NCBI RefSeq assembly: GCF_038622445.1
Contig: NZ_CP152019.1
Coordinates: forward strand, 1,462,501-1,526,500
Direction of reading: 5' to 3'
Origin: Sporosarcina sp. FSL K6-1522
GTDB lineage: Bacteria; Bacillota; Bacilli; Bacillales_A; Planococcaceae
DNA: 64,000 bases
Below are positions 34,545 through 41,888 of this stretch, in pieces (the first letter of the stretch is position 1; the number at the start of each line of letters is the position of its first letter). Position numbers and translations under genes: made by a program. The notes beneath the pieces were generated by a model that was given only the letters and a program-made list of their open reading frames with translations, ran no database searches and was not told where the DNA came from.

Positions 34545-34856
34545 ATGTACGAAGGATTTGATTTGCTTGCGTTTATGTTAGGTTTGCCGACAGGGTTGGT
34601 GATTGCATTAAGCGTTTGGTATTTTGTTCGGAAAAAAGGGAAAAAAGAACGTCGCTATGATGAGCGTTACCAAAGGATTCAGGAGCAAGCCAAATCGCTA
34701 TCTTGGACAGTTACAGTAGTGACTATTGTGATTGCCTGGGCGGTTGTTATTATTTTTGAAGGACCGGGTCTTGCTTTCTTTTTGTTCGCCGCACTTTATG
34801 TGATTGCAGTGGTATCTTACGGCGTTGGAGCTGCCATTGTGGATAAACGGAATTAG
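34545..34856 (+). CDS. Small membrane protein paired with Xre
   Basis: 103 residues from ATG 34545 (GGAGGAGG upstream; ATG 34539 is the alternative). Three membrane helices at about 6-24, 50-68 and 75-95 with a charged cytoplasmic loop (RKKGKKERRYDERYQRIQEQ). Resembles the DUF2178/DUF3796-type membrane proteins commonly found after Xre regulators. Function unknown; possibly the signal sensor for the regulator. Confidence 0.82.
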   Translation: MYEGFDLLAFMLGLPTGLVIALSVWYFVRKKGKKERRYDERYQRIQEQAKSLSWTVTVVTIVIAWAVVIIFEGPGLAFFLFAALYVIAVVSYGVGAAIVDKRN

Positions 34857-34919
34857 TTTGAAACTTCAGCACACTAGATACGTATAGTTATAAGGTTGAA
34901 AAACGAAAGGGGTAACAGG

Positions 34920-35819
34920 ATGACTTTACTACTTGAAAACGTCACAAAGCGCTTTGGCGATTTTACCGCTGTGGACGATTTATCGCTGTCCGTTGGCGAT
35001 GGGACGATGTACGGATTTTTAGGAGCGAATGGGGCGGGGAAGACGACGACGTTCCGCATGATTTTAGGATTATTGAATGCTAATGAAGGGCGGATTACAT
35101 GGAACGGCAAACCGATTTCCTATGCGACAAGTCCAGAAATCGGTTATTTACCAGAAGAGCGTGGCCTTTATCCGAAAATGAAAGTAGAAGACCAGCTCGT
35201 ATTTTTAGCGCAACTGCGAGGCATGAACAAAGCGAACGCCAAGAAAGAACTGCACAACTGGCTGGAGCGTTTTGAAGTACCGCATTATGCCAATAAAAAA
35301 ATCGAAGAGCTATCGAAAGGGAATCAGCAAAAAATCCAAGTGATAGCATCCCTTTTGCATAAGCCACAACTGCTCATTCTTGATGAACCCTTTTCCGGTC
35401 TTGACCCCGTGAACGTTGAAATGCTGAAAGCAGCCATTTTGGATTTCCGCAATGAAGGTGCAACTATTGTGTTTTCGAGTCACCGTATGGATCATGTGGA
35501 GGAATTATGTGAGCAATTGAGTATTATCGATAAAGGGAAACAGGTCGTCAGTGGGACTTTACGTGATGTAAAGCGATCATTCAGTAAGCATAATATACGC
35601 ATTCATTCGGATAATGATTTGTCACAATTGGAATCCATTTCGGGTGTCACATCTGTTCATAAAACCGTTGAGGGGGCTGTCTTCCAAGTTGAAACGGAAG
35701 AGATTGCCCATAAACTGCTGACAGCGGCATTGCAATCGGGTCCTATCCGTCACTTTGAAATTGAAGAACCTTCGTTGCAAGATATTTTCATCGAAAAGGT
35801 GGGGAAGCAACATGCGTGA
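34920..35819 (+). CDS. yhaQ: ABC exporter ATP-binding protein (NatA/YhaQ type)
   Basis: 299 residues from ATG 34920 with AAAGGGG upstream. Walker A GANGAGKTTT (about 38-47), ABC signature LSKGNQQKIQ (about 134-143), Walker B LLILDEPFSGLDP (about 153-165) and H-loop SSHRMDHVEE. The C-terminal DUF4162-like part (about 215-299) is typical of Na+/antibiotic exporters. Its gene overlaps the permease gene by 8 nt. Confidence 0.94.
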   Translation: MTLLLENVTKRFGDFTAVDDLSLSVGDGTMYGFLGANGAGKTTTFRMILGLLNANEGRITWNGKPISYATSPEIGYLPEERGLYPKMKVEDQLVFLAQLRGMNKANAKKELHNWLERFEVPHYANKKIEELSKGNQQKIQVIASLLHKPQLLILDEPFSGLDPVNVEMLKAAILDFRNEGATIVFSSHRMDHVEELCEQLSIIDKGKQVVSGTLRDVKRSFSKHNIRIHSDNDLSQLESISGVTSVHKTVEGAVFQVETEEIAHKLLTAALQSGPIRHFEIEEPSLQDIFIEKVGKQHA

Positions 35820-37077
35820 ATTCATGATTATTTTTAAACAGGCATTCGTAACGAAAGCAAAAACGAAGTCGTTTATCATTACGACGGCGATTATGCTGGC
35901 GGCCGTGTTCTTGTTTGCGAATATCGGGAACATTATTGACGGTGTCAAAAGCGTGACGGGTGGAGATAGTGAGTCGGCTGAAGTCTTGCAAGTAATTGAT
36001 GATAGTGGTGTGTTAATAGATCGGTTGGCAGCGCAATTTGAGGCAAGTGGTTCTGACATGACGATAGAGAAAGCTAGTGAAACGGAACAAGCGCTGACAG
36101 AGCAAGTGAAGGAAGGGGACATCGATTCCTTTTTGACACTCAAGCTGGATGGGGCGAATACGATTCAAGCAAATTACACGTCCATGAGTTCTATGGAATT
36201 CGCGCTCCCGATGATGCTACAAGATGCGCTTCAGTCGATTCAAACGGAAATGAAAGCAGAGGAATTATCGTTGTCTGGCGAGCAAGTACAGACATTGTTT
36301 GCGCCTATTCAATTTGAAGAACATTCCGTATCTGCATCAGCAAAAACGGAGGAAGAATTGAGCCAGGCACGTGGTCTTGTTTATGTATTGATGTTCCTCA
36401 TTTACTTTGCAGTCATTTTGTATGCGAGTATGATTGCGACAGAAGTGGCGACAGAGAAATCATCGCGTGTTATGGAAATTCTAATCTCTAGCGTGTCCCC
36501 AGTTAAGCATATGTTTGCTAAAGTCGCAGGGATTGGATCTCTTGGTTTACTACAGATGGTGTTGTTTGGTCTGGCTGGATTCATCGCATTAAAAACGACA
36601 TCTTCCGAAATGGCAGACGGTTTCTTCTCTGTATTTGGCTTTTCGAATATGAATGTTGGAACGCTGGTCTATGCGGCAGTGTTTTTCTTGCTCGGCTACT
36701 TCCTGTATGCAACGCTTGCGGCTTTGCTAGGGTCGCTTGTTAGTAGAACAGAAGATGTGCAACAAATGATACTGCCGATGACGTTGTTAATTGTAGCGGC
36801 ATTTATGATTGCGGCGACAGGGCTTGGCAATCCAGAAGTGGCGTATATTAAATACGCATCCTTCTTCCCGTTCTTTGCACCACTCGTTATGTTCTTACGT
36901 GTTGGCATGCTCGATTTACCCGTTTGGGAGCCGTTGTTATCAATCGGCATTATGCTTGTAACGATTTTCATTTTAGGCTGGTTTGGTGCACGCGTTTACC
37001 GTGGTGGTGTACTAATGTATGGCCCCTCAAGATCGTTGAAGGATATTAAAAAAGCGATTCAGCTTGGGAAAGAGTAA
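35812..37077 (+). CDS. yhaP: ABC exporter permease (NatB/YhaP type)
   Basis: 421 residues from ATG 35812 (GGTGGGGAAG upstream). One N-terminal membrane helix (about 19-38), a 170-residue extracellular domain, then five membrane helices in the C-terminal half. ATEVATEKSSRVMEILISSVSP near 205-226 is the ABC-2 coupling region. With YhaQ it forms an exporter for Na+ or a small toxic compound; no substrate can be read. Terminator at 37180-37222. Confidence 0.93.
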   Translation: MREFMIIFKQAFVTKAKTKSFIITTAIMLAAVFLFANIGNIIDGVKSVTGGDSESAEVLQVIDDSGVLIDRLAAQFEASGSDMTIEKASETEQALTEQVKEGDIDSFLTLKLDGANTIQANYTSMSSMEFALPMMLQDALQSIQTEMKAEELSLSGEQVQTLFAPIQFEEHSVSASAKTEEELSQARGLVYVLMFLIYFAVILYASMIATEVATEKSSRVMEILISSVSPVKHMFAKVAGIGSLGLLQMVLFGLAGFIALKTTSSEMADGFFSVFGFSNMNVGTLVYAAVFFLLGYFLYATLAALLGSLVSRTEDVQQMILPMTLLIVAAFMIAATGLGNPEVAYIKYASFFPFFAPLVMFLRVGMLDLPVWEPLLSIGIMLVTIFILGWFGARVYRGGVLMYGPSRSLKDIKKAIQLGKE

Positions 37078-37094
37078 GCTTGAAGATGGAGAGT

Positions 37095-37206
37095 GGTGCC
37101 AGGTACGGCCACAATTGGGCCAATAGGATATTGGTCATGCATTCGTTGCCGCAGGACGCGGCGAACTTAGAATGCCTTCGCACGAATGGTGTCCATACCT
37201 GGCACC
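37095..37206. repeat. Dispersed palindromic repeat family A, full copy
   Basis: Bounded by perfect inverted termini GGTGCCAGGTA (37095-37105) and TACCTGGCACC (37196-37206). The interior holds GGTCATGCATTCGTTGCC, a GCCGC/GCGGC stem and AACTTAGAATGCCTTC. No ORF with a ribosome site. It resembles a small non-autonomous mobile element or an RNA hairpin module. Confidence 0.7.
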
Positions 37207-37222
37207 GTTCGTGCTTTTTTTT
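37180..37222 (+). terminator. Terminator of yhaQP
   Basis: GCACGAA-T-GGTG and CACC-G-TTCGTGC arms followed by eight T. Half of it lies within the repeat above, so the repeat supplies the terminator. Confidence 0.9.
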
Positions 37223-37225
37223 CTG

Positions 37226-37272
37226 GAGAGTTTGGCGTGTATTTCTAAGCGGACTCCGGGTGCCCGGCTCCC
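37226..37272 (+). repeat. 47-nt direct repeat, left copy
   Basis: GAGAGTTTGGCGTGTATTTC continuing through CGGACTCCGGGTGCC to GGCTCCC. It matches 40537-40583 at 44 of 47 positions and flanks the reversed ABC cassette. Confidence 0.85.
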
Positions 37273-37284
37273 GCCGTTATTGGG

Positions 37285-39696
37285 TTAATCTTCTCTCCTT
37301 AACAAGAAGTATATTGAGTGCTTGTCAATCTGAAGTTTGATGAAATAAACTCCAATTAAAAGCAATATGCAAACGATAGCAATTGAAAATAGATGGGAAA
37401 TCAAGTATTGGGATATTGGATATAAATATCCATGGGATAGCGCTATAGCTAAGAATAATAAGCTACTTAAGATTGCACTGATACTTACATAGACAAGCAT
37501 TTCCAAACCTAAATATTGAACTACTTGCTTTTTAGTCATTCCCATAGACATGTATGTTCCCCAGTGAAACCTTTGTATGTTATATTTTCCAAAGACCATT
37601 ATTAACATGCTAATGATTGCTAGTACGATGGCAATCACGTAGGATAGTTGTCCTAAAAATCCGAAGAAAACAGAGATCTTCGTATCCTCGATTATAAAAT
37701 CTGAAACAATTTGATAGAGACTGCCAGGCGTAGTGGAAACCATTTCACTTAACATCGACTCTAATTCAGTTGTTTGGCTATCAGTCAAATCATCCTTCGT
37801 AAAGATAGAGAGGTCATAGTAGCCTCGAAATATTGCATTTTGACTTGCTGTTTCATTGTCCAACACAATTGTGAAACTTTGATAATCCTCACTAAACTGT
37901 GCTTCATCAAGTACATCGTATACAGGATACTTCCATTCCTGGGTTTCCATTCCGCTTTCACCGTTAAATTTTCTTACAAAGTCTAACTCTTCACCGATTA
38001 ACCGCTCATTAGACGCATGGCTGTTGTTCGGAACAATCAGTAAAGCCTTTCCTTTGAAATCTTCAAAAGAACCTTCTGGATATAGTGTTTCAAAGCCCTT
38101 GGCATCTACTATTTGATAGTTTACATTAGGAATGATTATTTTATTCATATAGGTGTTTTTATCCGGATTATGTGACGAAATCCAGTTTTCAATTGGTTGT
38201 GTGACACTATTAGTTTGAATTAATGGATGTACGTCAACCATAAAGGGAGTTTTATCGAGATGTAGAACAGATGGTAAGGCTTCAATACGTTCTACATCTT
38301 TCGTCGAAATCGTAAGCCCCTCTTCTTTTAAGACGTTTAGATGCTCAATTTCTTTATGCAAATAGATTTCTTGGGCAACAATGACATAATCGGCATCATC
38401 ATCCCAAATACCTGCTGTTTCTTTTTGCAGAAAGAATGATGTTGTAGTAATGAGCATCGACAAACATAAAGACAAAGTAGTGAGGATGGATAGGTTTTTA
38501 TATGTAATTACTTGCATATACAGTTGTTTGTATACAAATTTGTTTGTATTAAGCTCAGTGATTGGTAAACTCTCTTTTACTCCTCGTAATAATGAAGAAA
38601 TCGAGGAGTTGTTCATTTTTTTTACATCTCGAATTGTTTTTATCGTTAAAAATAAGCCAGTCATTAAAAGCATTATTGCCTGTAGCCCGATGATATAGGG
38701 CCAATTTAAATTAGCCAATTCTCCATTATTATACGTATTGACGATGATTAGTTTAGTAAGTGGCAATGAAAGAGGAATGGCAAGCAATAGACTTACTCCT
38801 AACATGAGTAGGTACTGGTATATGAGAATCCAGAAAACGCTTTTGCTAGTAGCTCCATTCGCTTTCAAAATAGCCATCTTTTTTAATACCTTTATGTTAT
38901 AAAAGGAAATGATTGTAATCATACTTATAATCGACATCACTAAAACGACAACTTGAAAAATAATCGCCAACGTCGAAACTGTATCATAATCGATTAGCCC
39001 AGTATATAAAAGCCTATCATTGATGTATCTTTCACCGTATTCACTTGTCAAATTACTGCTTTTATTGATTGAATAGTTTTTACTGCCATTCATTTTAAAG
39101 ATGTAATTATGTAAGTTGGGTTCAGAACTTATTGTAAGGATGTTTGGGAAATCATTTTTGCCTATTTCTACATCCGCTGGAACAGACCAATTTGCGGAGT
39201 AATCTTCAATGATTCCGACTAAGATTACTTCTTTTTGACCGTTTTCAAACTCAAGAACTTTACTTTCACCAATACTCCATTCGTTTCCGTATTGCTTCTC
39301 CATCAATTTTTTATAGGATGATTCAATTACAATTTCATTTTCACCTTTGGGGTAATCACCTTCAAGTAACTGAATTCTCCCTAGGCGAAGAGCATCCTCA
39401 TCAAACCAGCCAACCGTTATAATTTTGTTGTTTTCTAGTAGCAATTTATCTGAAATTGAGTATTCTCCAATATCGTCAACGTCTTTACTGAGTTCCTCTT
39501 TAAAAACGTTAGTATCCATTAATACGCCTGTATGCTCTCCATATTTTTGGTACGCATCTTCTTTTAGGTTTGATTTAATGGTCTCAGAAGCGAGTAGTAT
39601 GGCAAAAGAAGCTGCGAACATGAAAGCAAAGGAACTAACGATAATAAGCAACCACTTTTTTCTGGATAATACTAAATCCAATGCAATCTTAAGCAT
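37285..39696 (-). CDS. FtsX-type ABC transporter permease, large
   Basis: 803 residues. Membrane helices at about 14-36, 235-260, 290-315, 335-360 and 400-425, a second large extracellular domain (about 430-665), then three helices at about 670-795. This is the duplicated FtsX/MacB-permease layout (two FtsX domains, two outer domains). With its ATPase it would act as a mechanotransmitter or lipoprotein/peptide-handling exporter of the LolCDE/BceAB type. No two-component system lies beside it. The ATPase gene overlaps its start by 8 nt. The cassette looks more AT-rich than the genes around it and is flanked by 47-nt direct repeats. Confidence 0.9.
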   Translation of the reverse strand: MLKIALDLVLSRKKWLLIIVSSFAFMFAASFAILLASETIKSNLKEDAYQKYGEHTGVLMDTNVFKEELSKDVDDIGEYSISDKLLLENNKIITVGWFDEDALRLGRIQLLEGDYPKGENEIVIESSYKKLMEKQYGNEWSIGESKVLEFENGQKEVILVGIIEDYSANWSVPADVEIGKNDFPNILTISSEPNLHNYIFKMNGSKNYSINKSSNLTSEYGERYINDRLLYTGLIDYDTVSTLAIIFQVVVLVMSIISMITIISFYNIKVLKKMAILKANGATSKSVFWILIYQYLLMLGVSLLLAIPLSLPLTKLIIVNTYNNGELANLNWPYIIGLQAIMLLMTGLFLTIKTIRDVKKMNNSSISSLLRGVKESLPITELNTNKFVYKQLYMQVITYKNLSILTTLSLCLSMLITTTSFFLQKETAGIWDDDADYVIVAQEIYLHKEIEHLNVLKEEGLTISTKDVERIEALPSVLHLDKTPFMVDVHPLIQTNSVTQPIENWISSHNPDKNTYMNKIIIPNVNYQIVDAKGFETLYPEGSFEDFKGKALLIVPNNSHASNERLIGEELDFVRKFNGESGMETQEWKYPVYDVLDEAQFSEDYQSFTIVLDNETASQNAIFRGYYDLSIFTKDDLTDSQTTELESMLSEMVSTTPGSLYQIVSDFIIEDTKISVFFGFLGQLSYVIAIVLAIISMLIMVFGKYNIQRFHWGTYMSMGMTKKQVVQYLGLEMLVYVSISAILSSLLFLAIALSHGYLYPISQYLISHLFSIAIVCILLLIGVYFIKLQIDKHSIYFLLRRED

Positions 39697-40363
39697 GAGG
39701 CTGTCTCACCTTCTTTAAGGAGCCATCTTCCATAGTGTATAGATGGTGTGGCTGTGTAAAGAGATGCTGTTCATGCGTAACAACAACTAAAGCGATATTC
39801 AAAGAACTTGTTAAATTGGATAATAACTCTATGACTGTTTTGGTAGTTGTTTGATCTAAGTTACCTGTTGGCTCGTCAGCAAATATAATTTGTGGCTCCA
39901 TAATGACAGCTCTAGCAATCGCAACTCGCTGTTGTTCACCACCTGACAAAAAGTCTGGTCTTTTATGTAAATGCGAAGCGATACCTAATCTGTTTGCGAT
40001 TTCAGACACACGATCTTTCTCCACACCTCGCGAGTTAAATTGTAAAGGCAATTCGATATTTTCCTTCACAGTTAATTCGGGTATTAAATGAAATGATTGA
40101 AATACATAGCCAAAGGAAGTGCCCCTTATTTTTGATTGCTCATTATCGCCTAATCGGTAAAGTGAATGACCATTAAAACGAATGTCTCCACGGTCTGGTT
40201 TTTCCATACCTCCTAACATACTGAGTAAAGTTGATTTGCCAGAGCCACTCTTTCCCTCAATCACATGAATGCTCCCCTGTTGAATTGTGAAGTTTACCGG
40301 TTTTACTATGTTTTTCCCATTAAAAGATTTCGAGATATTGTCTGCAACTAATAAATTTTTCAT
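39689..40363 (-). CDS. ABC transporter ATP-binding protein (LolD/MacB type)
   Basis: 224 residues. Walker A GKSGSGKST (about 36-44), signature LSGGEQQRVAIARAV (about 139-153), Walker B IIFADEPTGNLD (about 158-169) and H-loop VVTHEQHL. Q-loop in SFGYVFQSFHLIPELTV. Standard partner of FtsX-type permeases. First gene of the reversed two-gene cassette; direct repeats TTTAGTTGTAA lie in its upstream region. Confidence 0.94.
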   Translation of the reverse strand: MKNLLVADNISKSFNGKNIVKPVNFTIQQGSIHVIEGKSGSGKSTLLSMLGGMEKPDRGDIRFNGHSLYRLGDNEQSKIRGTSFGYVFQSFHLIPELTVKENIELPLQFNSRGVEKDRVSEIANRLGIASHLHKRPDFLSGGEQQRVAIARAVIMEPQIIFADEPTGNLDQTTTKTVIELLSNLTSSLNIALVVVTHEQHLFTQPHHLYTMEDGSLKKVRQPHA

Positions 40364-40428
40364 GTTATGACCTCCAAAGCTTGGGTTTCCTTGCTAAATA
40401 AGCTGATTTCTAATTGCTGATATGGAAA

Positions 40429-40459
40429 TTTAGTTGTAAATAGATGATTTAGTTGTAAT
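40429..40459 (-). promoter_or_regulatory. Direct repeats upstream of the ABC cassette
   Basis: TTTAGTTGTAAA at 40429-40440 and TTTAGTTGTAAT at 40448-40459, start to start 19 nt, located about 65-100 nt upstream of the ATPase gene. Possible activator or repressor sites; no cognate regulator is encoded in the cassette. Confidence 0.35.
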
Positions 40460-40536
40460 ATATGGTTAATAATGTTGTATTTCTATTGTACTTAGTTTTG
40501 ATTGAAAAAGAAAAGGTTGGAGAGAGGTTCTTTTTT

Positions 40537-40583
40537 GAGAGTTTGGCGTGTATTTCTGAACGGACTCCGGGTGCCTGGCTCCC
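40537..40583 (+). repeat. 47-nt direct repeat, right copy
   Basis: Second copy of the repeat at 37226-37272, same orientation, 44 of 47 identical. It lies between the ABC cassette and yhaO. Confidence 0.85.
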
Positions 40584-40615
40584 ATCTTTTCTGTGCAGAA
40601 AACCCCTACTTATGC

Positions 40616-40636
40616 TAAAATAAGAACAAGTATTCG
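40616..40636 (+). promoter_or_regulatory. -10 and LexA-like box of yhaO
   Basis: TGC-TAAAAT is an extended -10 at 40613-40621. AGAAC-AAGT-ATTCG at 40623-40636 resembles the Bacillus LexA (Cheo) box CGAAC-N4-GTTCG with one mismatch in each half. Confidence 0.4.
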
Positions 40637-40658
40637 TTGGTTAGGGGAGGGATTTTAG

Positions 40659-41879
40659 TTGTCGACAATTCGATTTATTCACACGGCTGATTTGCATTTA
40701 GATAGTCCTTTTAAAGGGATGACGGGTTTGCCAGCAGAGCGGCTTGCGACGTTGCGGGACAGCACGTTTACGGCATTCGCCAATCTGATTCGTTATGCAG
40801 TGGAAACGAAGCCGGATTTTGTGCTTATTGTGGGGGATATTTACGACGGTGAGGATCGGAGTTTGCGTGCGCAAATGAAATTCCATGAAGGTATGGAACA
40901 ACTACATGCGGCGGGCATTCCTGTCTTCATGTCGCACGGCAATCACGATCATCTTGCAGGCAACTGGACGCGCTTTGAGTTGCCGCCCAATGTCCATGTG
41001 TTTGGCGGGGATGTTGAGGAAGTTCGTTTGACGATTAGAGGGCAAGCGGTTTCGATATATGGATTTAGTTATAAGGAGCGGCATGTTCGCTCGAAGATGG
41101 TGGATGGCTATCCGGTTGCGCAAGACCATGATGCAATACATATCGGCATGTTGCATGGCAGTTTGGCGGGGGACGAAACGCATGCTGTGTATGCACCGTT
41201 TACGAAAAGTGACCTGCTGGCCAAACATTATGATTATTGGGCGCTTGGGCATATCCATTTGCGGCAGCAGTTGCATGAGGAGCCGCCTATCGTTTACCCG
41301 GGGAATGTACAAGGGCGGCATCGCAATGAGGCGGGCGTCAAAGGCTTTTACGAAGTAGAATTATCGAAAACGGGAGTGTCTCTGCAGTTCATCCCCACTT
41401 CGGCGCTTGTGTTTGGGCGTGTAGACGTGTCTTGCGCAGGGCTGCAACATGCCAATGAATGGCTGGAGGCGTGTAAGGAGGCGCTCGAATCGTTCACTGC
41501 GCAGTATGGTGCAGGCATTGTGGAGTTGTCGATGATTGAGGTCGATCAAGGTGCGCTGGAGCTATTCGGTCAATCAACGGATGAAGAATGGCTAGATGTA
41601 CTGCGTGATGTCATCGGCGATGCTGAGCCGCTTGTTTGGGTGCAGGCAATCCGCTTCGCTAAACATATCCCTTTATCAGCAGCTTCAGGGGCATTGATGC
41701 AGTCGGTCATCGGTATGATGGATGGCTGGGGAGCAGATGATTGGAAAGATGTGTTAAAGGATGTTCATCAGCATGCGCGAAGCGTTAAATATGTAGAGGT
41801 GCTGACGGAAGAGGACATACAAGAAGTCGAAGCCGGAGCCATTGCATTGTTAGCAGTAGAAATGGCTGGAATGGAATGA
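40659..41879 (+). CDS. yhaO: SbcD-like DNA-repair exonuclease YhaO
   Basis: 406 residues from TTG 40659 with GGGGAGGG upstream. Calcineurin-like phosphoesterase: HTADLHLDSPFKG (about 8-20, first metal Asp/His), VGDIYDGED (about 52-60), SHGNHDHLAG (about 92-101) and WALGHIHLRQQL (about 192-203). Pairs with the SbcC-like ATPase YhaN just downstream, a nuclease complex probably acting on DNA ends. Translational spacing of 9 nt to yhaN supports a complex. Confidence 0.93.
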   Translation: MSTIRFIHTADLHLDSPFKGMTGLPAERLATLRDSTFTAFANLIRYAVETKPDFVLIVGDIYDGEDRSLRAQMKFHEGMEQLHAAGIPVFMSHGNHDHLAGNWTRFELPPNVHVFGGDVEEVRLTIRGQAVSIYGFSYKERHVRSKMVDGYPVAQDHDAIHIGMLHGSLAGDETHAVYAPFTKSDLLAKHYDYWALGHIHLRQQLHEEPPIVYPGNVQGRHRNEAGVKGFYEVELSKTGVSLQFIPTSALVFGRVDVSCAGLQHANEWLEACKEALESFTAQYGAGIVELSMIEVDQGALELFGQSTDEEWLDVLRDVIGDAEPLVWVQAIRFAKHIPLSAASGALMQSVIGMMDGWGADDWKDVLKDVHQHARSVKYVEVLTEEDIQEVEAGAIALLAVEMAGME

Positions 41880-41888
41880 GGTGGGTAC

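Noticed and set aside
37080..37340. 86-codon ORF after yhaP
   Set aside because: It runs through the palindromic repeat, a terminator and the 47-nt direct repeat, without a ribosome site.
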